Assembly (NCBI RefSeq): GCF_021173085.1
Contig: NZ_CP076413.1
Coordinates: 1,054,001-1,118,000 of the forward strand
Reading direction: 5' to 3'
Length of the DNA: 64,000 nucleotides
DNA from: Ralstonia wenshanensis
GTDB taxonomy: Bacteria > Pseudomonadota > Gammaproteobacteria > Burkholderiales > Burkholderiaceae
Position 1 is the first letter of the stretch. Each line of letters begins with the position of its first letter. This document shows positions 7,956 to 17,018 of the stretch, piece by piece. The notes under the pieces are model-generated. The model ran no database searches. It was not told the DNA's origin and saw nothing but the letters and a program-made list of their open reading frames with translations. The translations under genes were made by a program, and so were the position numbers.

Positions 7956-8026
7956 GGCTCCGAGATTGTAAACTTCCGGCTCGTCGGCCAGTGAGCCGGA
8001 CAAATCACACCCACGGGGAATCCCCT

Positions 8027-9277
8027 TTGAAACTTCCATACGAATGGCAGATCGGCTGGCGGTATACACGCGCAAGCAAGCGCGCCAGCCGCAACAGCTT
8101 CATCTCTTTCATTTCGCTCATCTCCATGCTCGGCATTGCGCTCGGGGTGGCGGCGCTGATCATCGTGCTCTCGGTCATGAACGGCTTCCAGAAGGAGGTG
8201 CGGGACCGCATGCTGTCGGTGCTGGCGCATATCGAAGTGATGGCGCCGAACAGTCTGCCGGACTGGCAGCGTACCGCCAATGAGGCGATGCAGAACAAGG
8301 AAGTCATCGGCGCGGCGCCGTACGTGGGCGCGCAGGCCATGATCACGCGTGACGAGGCGGTGCGCGGTGTGCTCTTGCGCGGCGTGTCGCCCGCCGACGA
8401 GCCGAAGGTGTCGGACATCTCCAAGGACTTCAAATCGGGCACGATCGACGACCTGAAACCGGGCGAATTCGGCATCGCCCTGGGCAGCCAACTCGCCAAC
8501 GGCCTGGGCGTGCACCAGGGGGACAAGGTCACGCTGGTGGCGCCGCAGGGCACCATCACCCCGGCGGGCGTGTTGCCGCGCCTGAAGCAGTTCACCGTGA
8601 CGGGGATCTTCGAATCGGGCCACTACGAGTTCGACAGCTCGCTGGCGCTGATCAACATGGAAGACGCCGAGCGCCTGTTCCGCCTGGACGGCCCGACCGG
8701 CGTGCGCTTGAAGCTGGTGGACATGGACCGCGCCCCGCAGGTGGCCGAAGCCCTGTCGCGCACGCTGACCGGCGAGCTGTACATCCGCGACTGGTCGCGC
8801 CAGAACCGCAACTGGTTTGCCGCCGTGAAGACCGAGAAGAAGATGATGTTCATCATCCTCACGCTGATCATCGCCGTGGCGGCGTTCAACCTGGTTTCCA
8901 CGCTGGTGATGACGGTGACCGACAAGCAGGCTGACATTGCGATCCTGCGCACCATGGGCGCACAACCGGCGTCGATCATGAAGATCTTCATCGTGCAGGG
9001 CGTGGCGATCGGGTTTATCGGCACATTGCTGGGGGTGGGCTTCGGCACGCTCATCGCGTACAACATCGACGTGATCGTGCCGTTCATCGAGCGTCTCTTC
9101 CACGTGCAATTCCTGCCGCGTGACATCTATTTCATTAGCGAACTGCCCTCGGACCCCCGCGTGAACGACATTGCGACCATTGGCATCATTTCCTTCATCC
9201 TCGCCTCGGTGGCGACGCTGTATCCGAGCTGGCACGCCTCGCGCGTGAATCCGGCGGAGGCACTGCGCTATGAGTGA
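8027..9277 (+). CDS. lolC: Lipoprotein-releasing ABC transporter permease LolC/LolE
   Basis: A 416-residue permease when started at the TTG at 8027, giving (M)[14 protein letters not shown], the standard LolC/E N-terminus, with GGGGAA seven bases upstream. A GTG at 7991 would add 12 unlikely residues. TM1 is about residues 25-50 ('[23 protein letters not shown]'), a large periplasmic domain spans about 50-270, and three C-terminal TM segments follow, ending '[12 protein letters not shown]'. With LolD it extracts outer-membrane lipoproteins from the inner membrane for LolA. One permease gene only is seen, as in other betaproteobacteria where a homodimer (LolF-like) may serve. Confidence 0.95.
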   Translation: MKLPYEWQIGWRYTRASKRASRNSFISFISLISMLGIALGVAALIIVLSVMNGFQKEVRDRMLSVLAHIEVMAPNSLPDWQRTANEAMQNKEVIGAAPYVGAQAMITRDEAVRGVLLRGVSPADEPKVSDISKDFKSGTIDDLKPGEFGIALGSQLANGLGVHQGDKVTLVAPQGTITPAGVLPRLKQFTVTGIFESGHYEFDSSLALINMEDAERLFRLDGPTGVRLKLVDMDRAPQVAEALSRTLTGELYIRDWSRQNRNWFAAVKTEKKMMFIILTLIIAVAAFNLVSTLVMTVTDKQADIAILRTMGAQPASIMKIFIVQGVAIGFIGTLLGVGFGTLIAYNIDVIVPFIERLFHVQFLPRDIYFISELPSDPRVNDIATIGIISFILASVATLYPSWHASRVNPAEALRYE

Positions 9278-9998
9278 GGCCGTCATGACTTCCATGGAAG
9301 CGCCGGCCGCGGCGCCGCAGGGCGTGGTGGTGCAGGCCGAAGGGCTGTCCAAGTCGTTCCGCCAGGGCGGCCTGAACGTCGACGTGCTCAAGGGCGTGGA
9401 CATCCGCATCGGCGTGGGTGAGAAGGTCGCCATCGTCGGCGCCTCGGGCTCGGGCAAGAGCACGTTGCTGCATGTGCTGGGCGGGCTGGATGAGCCGACG
9501 TCGGGCCGCGTCTCGCTGCTCGGCAAGCCTTTCACCGCAATGAAAGAGCGCGAACGCAATACGCTGCGCAACCGGGCGCTGGGCTTCGTCTATCAGTTCC
9601 ACCATCTGCTGCCGGAATTCACGGCGCTGGATAACGTCGCGATGCCGCTGCGCATTCGCGGCGTGGAAGAGGCGCAAGCGCGCCACACCGCACAGGCGAT
9701 GCTCGAACGCGTGGGTCTGGGCCCGCGCACGGCACACCGTCCGGGCGAGCTGTCCGGCGGCGAACGCCAACGGGTGGCGATTGCGCGTGCGCTGGTCGGG
9801 TCCCCGGCTTGCGTGCTGGCTGACGAGCCCACCGGCAACCTGGACGACCACACGGCCGGTGAAGTGTTCGACCTGATGCTGGAACTCACGCGCACGCTTG
9901 GCACCAGCTTTGTCATCGTCACGCACGATATCGAGTTGGCAGGCCGTTGCGATCGCATTTTCCGTCTGCGAGAGGGCCATCTGCACCAGGAGCGCTGA
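9270..9998 (+). CDS. lolD: Lipoprotein-releasing ABC transporter ATPase LolD
   Basis: A 242-residue ABC ATPase overlapping lolC by 8 bases, implying translational coupling. Walker A 'GASGSGKST' is at 57-65, the Q-loop '[10 protein letters not shown]' carries the LolD-typical region that contacts LolC/E, the signature is '[15 protein letters not shown]', Walker B '[12 protein letters not shown]' and the switch 'THD'. It powers lipoprotein sorting from the cytoplasmic face. A second in-frame ATG at 9285 is possible, but the family start is variable. Confidence 0.96.
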   Translation: MSEAVMTSMEAPAAAPQGVVVQAEGLSKSFRQGGLNVDVLKGVDIRIGVGEKVAIVGASGSGKSTLLHVLGGLDEPTSGRVSLLGKPFTAMKERERNTLRNRALGFVYQFHHLLPEFTALDNVAMPLRIRGVEEAQARHTAQAMLERVGLGPRTAHRPGELSGGERQRVAIARALVGSPACVLADEPTGNLDDHTAGEVFDLMLELTRTLGTSFVIVTHDIELAGRCDRIFRLREGHLHQER

Positions 9999-10082
9999 GT
10001 CGGGTGGCACGATCGGAAAAGGCGGATTCCAGAACACCGCGCTTTCCGGTACGTTGCCGCCTTTTCCAACGCAGAACGGACT

Positions 10083-10895
10083 ATGTGGATCGACACCCAT
10101 TGCCACCTCGACGCCAGCGACTTCGATACCGACCGTGATGCGATCGTTGCGCAGGCGCGTGCGGCGGGCGTCAACCACATCGTCGTGCCGGCGGTGGCAC
10201 GCTGGAATTTCGACACGGTGCGGGCGCTGGCCCATCAGCATGCCGGGTGCAGTTATGCGCTGGGCATCCATCCAATCTACGCCGCGCAGGCCAGCGACGA
10301 CGATCTGCTCGAGCTGCGCCGCCAGATCGCCGCGTCAATGGACGACCCGCGTTTCGTGGCCGTCGGCGAGATCGGCCTCGATTTCTTCATTCCCGACCAC
10401 GACGTCGAACGGCAGACCGCCGTGTTCCGCGCGCAACTGCGCATCGCACGCGAATTCGATCTGCCTGTGCTGATGCACGTGCGCAAGTCGCAGGATCAGG
10501 TGTGCAGCGCCGCCGCCAAGGCGGGCGTGCGTGGTATTGCGCATGCGTTCAACGGCAGCCCGGAACAGGCGCGTCGCTTTGTCGATTCGGGCTTCAAGCT
10601 CGGGTTTGGCGGCGTCTTTACCTTCTCGCGTGCCAACCGGGTGCGTCGGCTGGCGCAGGACATGCCGATCGAGTCGATCGTGCTGGAAACCGACGCGCCC
10701 GACTTGGCCCCCGCCTGGCTTGCCGACGACCAGTTCGGCGAGCAGGGCGCTGCGCGCAATGCACCCGCCGAAGTCGCTCGTATCGCCGAGGCGATGGCGC
10801 AACTGCGCGGCATCTCTATCGACGCGCTGGCCGCCCAGGCACGCCGCAACAGTATCGAAGCCATTCCTCGCTTGGCTGCGCTCCTGCACGCTTGA
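10083..10895 (+). CDS. TatD family metal-dependent hydrolase / DNase
   Basis: A 270-residue TIM-barrel hydrolase. Metal ligands visible: 'DTHCHLD' (H6, H8), 'GEIGLDFF' with Glu, 'LMHVRKSQ' His, 'GIAHAFNGS' His and 'VLETDAPDLAP' Asp. TatD proteins act as 3'-5' DNA/RNA exonucleases linked to oxidative-damage repair and are not part of Tat export. It lies 84 bases after lolD and 9 before comEC, so it is probably in one transcript with comEC. Confidence 0.93.
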   Translation: MWIDTHCHLDASDFDTDRDAIVAQARAAGVNHIVVPAVARWNFDTVRALAHQHAGCSYALGIHPIYAAQASDDDLLELRRQIAASMDDPRFVAVGEIGLDFFIPDHDVERQTAVFRAQLRIAREFDLPVLMHVRKSQDQVCSAAAKAGVRGIAHAFNGSPEQARRFVDSGFKLGFGGVFTFSRANRVRRLAQDMPIESIVLETDAPDLAPAWLADDQFGEQGAARNAPAEVARIAEAMAQLRGISIDALAAQARRNSIEAIPRLAALLHA

Positions 10896-10904
10896 CGCTC
10901 GCAC

Positions 10905-13427
10905 ATGCGTCTTGGGTTGATCGGCTTCGTTGCCGGCTGCGTGGCATTGCAGATGCAGGCGGCGCCGCCGCCGGTTTGGCAGCCGCTTTGCGTGCTCGTG
11001 CTCTGTCTGTCGCTGGCGGCCGTCATGCGGCGTCGACCAGCGCTGTTTCCCGTGTTGCTCGTCGCCAGCACCGTTGCGGCTGGTTTCGGCTGGAGCGACT
11101 GGCGCGCGCAGCAGCGCATGGCCGTGGCGCTCAGTCCTGCGTGGGAAGGCAAGGACATCATCGCGACCGGCGTGGTGGCCGAGCTGCCGCAGACGGGCGA
11201 TGAGGCCACGCGTTTTCTCTTCCACATCGAATCCAGCAATGCGGGTGATGCCGTGCCGCCACGCGTGCGCCTGTCCTGGTATGGCACGCAGAACTGGGGC
11301 AACGTGGGCGAAGAGGGCGCAAAGCCCGATCGACGTGCCGGCATCCCCGATCTGCAACCCGGCCAGCGCTGGCAACTGACGCTGCGCGTCAAGCGCCCGC
11401 ACAGCCTGACCAACCCCGGCGGCTTCGATGGCGAATACGCGATGCTGGCCGACAATATCCGGGCCGTCGGCTATGTGCGTACAGGCAAACGCGCGCAGAA
11501 CATCGCACTGGATGAAACAGGCACCGGCTTCGGAATTGGCGTGGAGCGCTGGCGTGCCAGCGTGCGGCGCCACATCTTGGCCGCGTTGCCCGATGCACGC
11601 TACGCGGCTGTCATGGTGGCGCTCGTGGTGGGCGACCAAAGCGGCATCGCCCGCGATGACTGGGGCCTGTTCCGCCGCACAGGCATCAGCCACCTTGTCA
11701 GCATTTCAGGGTTGCACATCACGATGATCGCCGGGCTGTTTGCCGCGTTGTGGATGGCGTTGTGGCGCCGGTCGTTCGGGTTGGCGCGCTGGCTGCGCAC
11801 GCCGTTGCCGCTGCGTATGCCTACCCCGCGCGCAGGTGCCGTCGCGGCCATGTTGGGGGCGTTCGGCTACTGCTTGCTTGCCGGCATGGGCGTGCCAGCG
11901 CAGCGCACGCTGCTGATGCTGTCCACCGTAGCCATCGCCCGGCTGACCGATCGCAATGTGCCGGCCAGCCTGTCGCTGTGCTGGGCGGCGGCCGTAGTGG
12001 CGATGGTGGACCCGTGGGCAGTCATGTCGGCGGGGTTCTGGTTGTCGTTCGGCGCGGTGGCGATCATCTTCTTCGCCGCGCAGATGGCGCTCGATGCCCG
12101 TCGGAACGGCAAAACAGACGGTTGGATTGAACGCACCCAGCGTGCATTGGCGGGCGGTACGCGGATTCAGCTGGCAGTCACGTTCGGTTTATTGCCGTTG
12201 ACCTTGCTGTTGTTCCAGCAGACGTCCGTTGTGTCAGCGGTGGCCAATGGGCTGGCGATTCCTGCGGTGAGTTTCGTGACGACACCGCTGGCGCTGATCG
12301 GCGCGGCGCTCCCTGATCCGCTGGCGCAGCCCGTGCTGATGTTGGCCGAGGCGAGCTTCCGCTGGCTGGCGGTTTGGCTTGAGTGGCTGGCGCAGCCGCG
12401 CTGGGCGGTGTGGGTTGCGCCGGCCGCGCCCAAGTGGGCGTTGCTGCTGTCGTTGCTTGGTGTGGCGCTATTGCTGGTGCCCGGTGGCGTGCGTGCATGG
12501 GCGTGGCGCGCTCAGGGCGCCTTGCTCCTCTTGCCGCTGGTGCTGGCGCGCGTGCCAATGCCATTACCCGGCGAATTCCGGCTTGTCGCGTTTGACATCG
12601 GGCAAGGTGCCGCAGCATTGGTCGAAACCGCCAACCATCGTCTGCTGTTCGACACCGGCCCGCGCTACGGCGATCACGCGGATGCTGCCGCCCGCGTCAT
12701 CGCTCCTTACCTGCGCAGCCACGGCGTGGAATCGCTCGACACGCTTGTCGTCAGCCACGAAGACAGCGACCACGCCGGTGGCACCGAAACGGTGATCGGT
12801 GCGGTGCCGGTGCGCACCATGTTGGCGTCTTTGCCTCCGGGACACGCCTTGCGCGGCGTGGCCGATGAAAGCGGCGTCCGCTTTGCCGATTGTTTGGCTG
12901 GGCAAACATGGACGTGGGACGGCGTTGTCTTTGAGGTGCTGCACCCCCTGCGCCTGCCCGCTGAAAGCGAGCGCGTGTCCAGCAATGCTCGCAGTTGTGT
13001 GCTGCGTATCGCCAATGGCCGCCATGCTGCGCTGCTGACGGGCGATATCGAAGCCGCCCAGGAAAGCGCCCTGATCGCCGCTGAAACGCCTGAGCGACTG
13101 ATGGCAGACATCTTGCTTGTGCCGCATCACGGCAGCAAGACAAGCTCCAGCGGCGCGTTCTTGGACGCGGTTTCTCCGCAGGTGGCGGTTTTCCAGGTCG
13201 GCTACCGCAATCGGTACGGACATCCGCATCAGCAGGTCTGGCGCCGCTATGTGGCGCGCGACATCGACAGTTTGCGCACGGACAAGACCGGTGCCGTCGT
13301 CATCGAGACCGGCGGCGATGTGCTGAACGTCCAGACCGCGCGCACCATGCGGCCGCGGTACTGGTCTTCCGCGCAGGAAGTCGAACCCCTGGCAACGGCC
13401 GCCGGCGCCGTCGACGCCCAGCCGTGA
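10905..13427 (+). CDS. comEC: ComEC/Rec2 DNA-uptake channel protein
   Basis: An 840-residue membrane protein with the three ComEC parts: an N-terminal DUF4131-like region with an OB-type domain (about 1-190), the hydrophobic Competence domain starting around 'GDQSGIARDDWGLFRRTGIS' and 'HLVSISGLHITMIAG' (about 235-540), and a C-terminal metallo-beta-lactamase-like domain with 'FDIGQGAAALVET', 'LLFDTGPRYGDHADAA' and 'VVSHEDSDHAGG'. It forms the inner-membrane pore through which single-stranded DNA enters in natural transformation, a trait known in Ralstonia. The start ATG follows tatD by 9 bases. Confidence 0.95.
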   Translation: MRLGLIGFVAGCVALQMQAAPPPVWQPLCVLVLCLSLAAVMRRRPALFPVLLVASTVAAGFGWSDWRAQQRMAVALSPAWEGKDIIATGVVAELPQTGDEATRFLFHIESSNAGDAVPPRVRLSWYGTQNWGNVGEEGAKPDRRAGIPDLQPGQRWQLTLRVKRPHSLTNPGGFDGEYAMLADNIRAVGYVRTGKRAQNIALDETGTGFGIGVERWRASVRRHILAALPDARYAAVMVALVVGDQSGIARDDWGLFRRTGISHLVSISGLHITMIAGLFAALWMALWRRSFGLARWLRTPLPLRMPTPRAGAVAAMLGAFGYCLLAGMGVPAQRTLLMLSTVAIARLTDRNVPASLSLCWAAAVVAMVDPWAVMSAGFWLSFGAVAIIFFAAQMALDARRNGKTDGWIERTQRALAGGTRIQLAVTFGLLPLTLLLFQQTSVVSAVANGLAIPAVSFVTTPLALIGAALPDPLAQPVLMLAEASFRWLAVWLEWLAQPRWAVWVAPAAPKWALLLSLLGVALLLVPGGVRAWAWRAQGALLLLPLVLARVPMPLPGEFRLVAFDIGQGAAALVETANHRLLFDTGPRYGDHADAAARVIAPYLRSHGVESLDTLVVSHEDSDHAGGTETVIGAVPVRTMLASLPPGHALRGVADESGVRFADCLAGQTWTWDGVVFEVLHPLRLPAESERVSSNARSCVLRIANGRHAALLTGDIEAAQESALIAAETPERLMADILLVPHHGSKTSSSGAFLDAVSPQVAVFQVGYRNRYGHPHQQVWRRYVARDIDSLRTDKTGAVVIETGGDVLNVQTARTMRPRYWSSAQEVEPLATAAGAVDAQP

Positions 13428-13455
13428 AACTTGGTGGCATAACGGGTTGGCCCCA

Positions 13456-13485
13456 TTGTGGGGGTCAAAACCGCTGTGCTATAAA
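13456..13485 (+). promoter_or_regulatory. Candidate promoter of the ATP-grasp/alpha-E/transglutaminase set
   Basis: TTGTGG (13456-13461), an 18-base spacer and an extended -10 TGCTATAAA (13477-13485), about 45 bases before the ATP-grasp start. The -35 overlaps a CCCCA-TTG-TGGGG hairpin (13451-13463). Confidence 0.5.
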
Positions 13486-13531
13486 AACCACGTGCCGCGT
13501 ACATCGCGCGGCGCCGTCAGGGGAGAAAAGC

Positions 13532-15016
13532 ATGGCAGTCCGGTTCTACGATGAAATGCTCAACTGGCATGACGGGGGCCGCAACCCCCATGCCGCCGAA
13601 CCGGCCCCGGCAGCACTCGTCCAGCAGGGCGAGGTACGCGGCCACTACGGACGTTTCGCCGAATGGCTGGGCGCGCAATCGGCCACGACGCTGCAGAACA
13701 AGCGCGCCGAGGCAGACCTGATCTTCCGCCGCGTCGGTATCACCTTTGCCGTGTACGGCGACAAGGACGAATCGAACAGCGGCACCGAGCGCACGATTCC
13801 GTTCGACATCATTCCGCGCATCTTCCCGGCCAGCGAGTGGGCCACGCTCGAGCGCGGCCTTCGGCAACGCGTCGATGCGCTCAACCGCTTCCTGCACGAC
13901 ATCTATCACGAGCAGAACATCCTGCGCGCCGGTGTCATTCCGCCCGATCAGATCTACAACAACGCCCAATACCGCCCCGACATGCTCGGCGTGGACGTGC
14001 CGCGCGACATCTACGCGCACGTGGCCGGCATCGACATCGTGCGTGCCGGCGAGGGCGAGTTCTACGTGCTGGAAGACAACCTGCGCGTGCCATCGGGTGT
14101 GTCGTACATGCTGGAAAACCGCAAGATGATGATGCGGCTGTTTCCGGAGTTGTTCGCGCGCAATCGTGTGGCGCCCGTCGCGCATTACCCCGACATGCTG
14201 CTCGACATGCTGCGCAGCGTGTCGCCGCAGAACATCGCCGACCCGACGGTAGTGGTGCTTACGCCCGGCATGTACAACTCGGCGTATTTCGAGCATGCGT
14301 TCCTTGCGCAGCAGATGGGCGTGGAGCTGGTGGAGGGGCACGATCTTTTCGTGCAGGACGATCACCTTTATATGCGCACGACGCAGGGCCCGCAGCGCAT
14401 CGACGTCATCTACCGCCGGGTGGACGACGACTTCCTCGATCCGCTGGTGTTCCGCCAGGATTCTTCGCTGGGCGCGGCTGGGCTGCTGTCGGTCTATCGC
14501 GCGGGCAACGTCACCATCTGCAATGCCATCGGCACCGGTGTGGCAGACGACAAGTCGATCTATCCGTACGTGCCGGACATGATCCGCTTCTACCTCGGCG
14601 AGGAGCCGATCCTCAATAACGTTCCGACGTACATGTGCCGTCGCCCCGACGACCTGCAATACGTGCTCGACCACATGGGCGAACTGGTGGTCAAGGAAAC
14701 GCACGGTGCAGGCGGCTACGGCATGCTCGTCGGTCCGGCGGCCACGCAGGAAGAGATTGCCGCTTTCCGTGAGGTGGTGAAGGCTCGCCCCGATCAGTAC
14801 ATCGCCCAGCCAACCCTGGCACTGTCGACTTGCCCGACGTATGTGGAAGCCGGTATCGCGCCGCGCCACATCGACCTGCGGCCGTTCGTGCTATCCGGCA
14901 AGGATGTGCGCATGGTGCCCGGTGGCCTGACGCGTGTGGCGTTGCGCGCCGGCTCGCTGGTGGTCAACTCGTCGCAGGGCGGCGGGACGAAGGATACGTG
15001 GGTGCTGGAGCGCTGA
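13532..15016 (+). CDS. Circularly permuted type-2 ATP-grasp protein (Anbu-associated)
   Basis: A 494-residue protein of COG2308 (DUF404/DUF407). Motifs seen: 'RVGITFAVYGDKD', 'FDIIPRIFPASEW', 'DIVRAGEGEFYVLEDNLRVP' with 'SGVSYMLENR', 'IDVIYRRVDDDFLDPL', 'ELVVKETHGAGGYGMLVG' (glycine-rich ATP loop) and 'PFVLSGKD' near the end. ATP-grasp enzymes join a carboxylate to an amine or thiol through an acyl phosphate, so peptide or amide ligation is the likely chemistry; the substrate is unknown. The ATG at 13532 follows GGGGAGAAAAG and is chosen over an upstream open frame from 13424. First of a four-gene set ending in the proteasome-like Anbu. Confidence 0.9.
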   Translation: MAVRFYDEMLNWHDGGRNPHAAEPAPAALVQQGEVRGHYGRFAEWLGAQSATTLQNKRAEADLIFRRVGITFAVYGDKDESNSGTERTIPFDIIPRIFPASEWATLERGLRQRVDALNRFLHDIYHEQNILRAGVIPPDQIYNNAQYRPDMLGVDVPRDIYAHVAGIDIVRAGEGEFYVLEDNLRVPSGVSYMLENRKMMMRLFPELFARNRVAPVAHYPDMLLDMLRSVSPQNIADPTVVVLTPGMYNSAYFEHAFLAQQMGVELVEGHDLFVQDDHLYMRTTQGPQRIDVIYRRVDDDFLDPLVFRQDSSLGAAGLLSVYRAGNVTICNAIGTGVADDKSIYPYVPDMIRFYLGEEPILNNVPTYMCRRPDDLQYVLDHMGELVVKETHGAGGYGMLVGPAATQEEIAAFREVVKARPDQYIAQPTLALSTCPTYVEAGIAPRHIDLRPFVLSGKDVRMVPGGLTRVALRAGSLVVNSSQGGGTKDTWVLER

Positions 15017-15081
15017 ACGCTCGCGCAGTGTCGCAACAGGCAATCGATCAATCGCCTATCGAATACGTAGAAGGGAACGCC

Positions 15082-16032
15082 ATGCTTAGCCGCACCGCAG
15101 ACCACCTTTTCTGGATGGCGCGCTACACCGAACGCGCCGAGAACACCGCCCGCATGCTCGACGTGAACTACCAGACCTCGCTGCTGCCGCAATCCGCGGA
15201 AGTGGCCGAGCAGGGCTGGTGGGCAATGCTCGACATCTCCGAACTGACGCAGGTCTTTGACGAGCGCTATGGCCTGCTCTCGCGCGACGATGTGATCGAT
15301 TTCATGGTGCGCGACATGACCAACCCGTCGTCGATCATGAGCTGCCTGCGCGGCGCGCGCGAGAACGCCCGGGCAGTTCGCGGCTCCATCACGACCGAGG
15401 TTTGGGAGACCATCAACACCACGTGGCTGGATGTGCAGCGCCTGATTGCCGAAGGCATGCTGCGCGATGATCCGTCTCAGTTCTTTGAGTGGGTGAAGTT
15501 CCGCTCGCATCTGTCGCGCGGCGTGCAGGTCGGCACCATGCTGACGGACGACGCGTTCCATTTCATGCGCCTGGGCACGTTTCTGGAGCGCGCCGACAAC
15601 ACTGCGCGGCTGCTGGACGTGAAATTCCAATCAACGCCTACGCGCGATGAAACGGCGGCGGAGCAGGGCGACTTCTACCATTGGGCTGCCACGCTGCGCT
15701 CGGTGTCGGGCTTCGAGGTCTACCGCAAGATCTATCGCAACGTCATCACGCCGACGCGCGTGGCGGAGCTGCTGATTTTGCGCAGCGACATGCCGCGGTC
15801 GCTGCTGGCCAGCATGGACGAGGTGGTCGAGATTCTTTCGACAGTGCGCAACAGTCAATCGGCAGAGACTGAACGTCGCGCTGGTAAACTGCACGCCGAC
15901 CTGCGGTACGCCCGCATCGAAGATATTTTTGCTGTTGGCCTGCATGCCTGGCTGACCAACTTCCTGGAGCGGATCGGCGACCTAGGCAACGGCATCAGCC
16001 AGGATTTCCTGGTGCCGCTCGAGGTGGCGTGA
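15082..16032 (+). CDS. Alpha-E domain protein (DUF403, COG2307)
   Basis: A 316-residue, mostly helical protein that starts MLSRTADHLFWMARYTERAE, the family hallmark. Further conserved parts are 'ARENARAVRGSITTEVWE' around residues 91-108 and 'MRLGTFLERADNTARLLDVK' around 162-181, an internal repeat of the N-terminal 'W/LxRxxERAxNTARxLD' theme. Alpha-E proteins almost always accompany circularly permuted ATP-grasp and transglutaminase genes; their biochemical role is unknown, with a scaffold or substrate-binding function inferred. AGAAGGGAACGCC precedes the start. Gaps of 65 and 57 bases to its neighbours fit an operon. Confidence 0.92.
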   Translation: MLSRTADHLFWMARYTERAENTARMLDVNYQTSLLPQSAEVAEQGWWAMLDISELTQVFDERYGLLSRDDVIDFMVRDMTNPSSIMSCLRGARENARAVRGSITTEVWETINTTWLDVQRLIAEGMLRDDPSQFFEWVKFRSHLSRGVQVGTMLTDDAFHFMRLGTFLERADNTARLLDVKFQSTPTRDETAAEQGDFYHWAATLRSVSGFEVYRKIYRNVITPTRVAELLILRSDMPRSLLASMDEVVEILSTVRNSQSAETERRAGKLHADLRYARIEDIFAVGLHAWLTNFLERIGDLGNGISQDFLVPLEVA

Positions 16033-16089
16033 CGTGCAGGACAACGTGCATACATCGGGGCGCCGCTTTCGGGTGGCGCCCGTGTCATC

Positions 16090-16935
16090 GTGAAATACCA
16101 AATTCGACATACGACGGTCTACCGTTATGCCGAGCCGCTGCGCCACAGCGTGCACGAGCTGCGGCTGACGCCTCGCAGCGGCGAGCTGCAGCAGGTGGAC
16201 ACCTGGCAGATCCATGCGCCCGGTAACCTCACGCGCGCCACCGACGGTTTCGGCAACGTCGTTCATCACTTCACCCTCGGCAACCGTACGGAAGACGTCA
16301 TCATCGACGCGCGCGGCGTTGTCGAGGCGTTTCCTGCGGGCTCGCCGGGCAGTCAACGGTTTGTCGATGCGCCTGGGCAAGGGCGCTATCGCGTATCGCC
16401 GCTGTACTTTTTGAGTGCCACGCCGCTGACTTCCGCGCCGCCCGAGATGATCAACTTCGCGCGCGAGCACGCGCTGGTGCTCGGAGACGCGGAATCTGCC
16501 GTGCGGCTTGCGCAAGCTATCGCCAAGCGCGTGAGCTATAAGCCGAATACCACTCACGTCGGCACTACCGCAGCGGAGGCGTTTGGCCTGGGCACGGGCG
16601 TATGCCAGGACCAGGCGCAGGTGATGGTCGCGTGCTGCCGGGCGTTGGGCGTACCGGCGCGCTATGTCAGCGGCTATTTCCACGCCGTGGGCGAAGAAGA
16701 CCTCGCCAGCCACGCGTGGGCCGACGTCTGCCTCGATGCCGAATCGCACACCTGGTGCAGCATCGACGTCACCCACCAGTGCTTTACCGATGCCCGCCAC
16801 ATCCGGTTGGCGGTCGGGCGCGATTACCAGTCGGCAGCACCGGTACGCGGCGTGCGGCAGGGCGGGGGTGCCGAGACGCTGGATGTCAGCATTTCCATTG
16901 AGCCGTTGCCCGTTGAGGCGGCTCGAGTGAATTGA
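16090..16935 (+). CDS. Transglutaminase-like cysteine protease family protein
   Basis: A 281-residue protein with an N-terminal beta domain (about 1-115, 'YQIRHTTVYRYAEPL' and 'HELRLTPRS') and a transglutaminase-like core. The catalytic triad is visible: C172 in 'GTGVCQDQAQ', H208 in 'SHAWADV' and D226 in 'SIDVTHQ'. Such proteins hydrolyse or form amide bonds. The protein has no evident signal peptide, so it is probably cytoplasmic. The start is a GTG, the first codon giving the family N-terminus (M)KYQIRHTT. It sits between the alpha-E and Anbu genes, completing the module. Confidence 0.9.
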   Translation: MKYQIRHTTVYRYAEPLRHSVHELRLTPRSGELQQVDTWQIHAPGNLTRATDGFGNVVHHFTLGNRTEDVIIDARGVVEAFPAGSPGSQRFVDAPGQGRYRVSPLYFLSATPLTSAPPEMINFAREHALVLGDAESAVRLAQAIAKRVSYKPNTTHVGTTAAEAFGLGTGVCQDQAQVMVACCRALGVPARYVSGYFHAVGEEDLASHAWADVCLDAESHTWCSIDVTHQCFTDARHIRLAVGRDYQSAAPVRGVRQGGGAETLDVSISIEPLPVEAARVN

Positions 16936-17018
16936 GCACCTCTTCCAAGCGCGCGGATGGGTTCCGATCGGCGCGCTAGAATGCCTTCAACCTACCGATT
17001 CCGTTTGTTGCTTCGCCC

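Noticed and set aside
7952-9571. 539-codon minus-strand open frame
   Set aside because: Antisense to lolC and lolD, with composition typical of a shadow frame.
13424-13531. N-terminal extension of the ATP-grasp frame overlapping the comEC stop
   Set aside because: It covers the candidate promoter, and the ATG at 13532 has a strong ribosome site and the family N-terminus.
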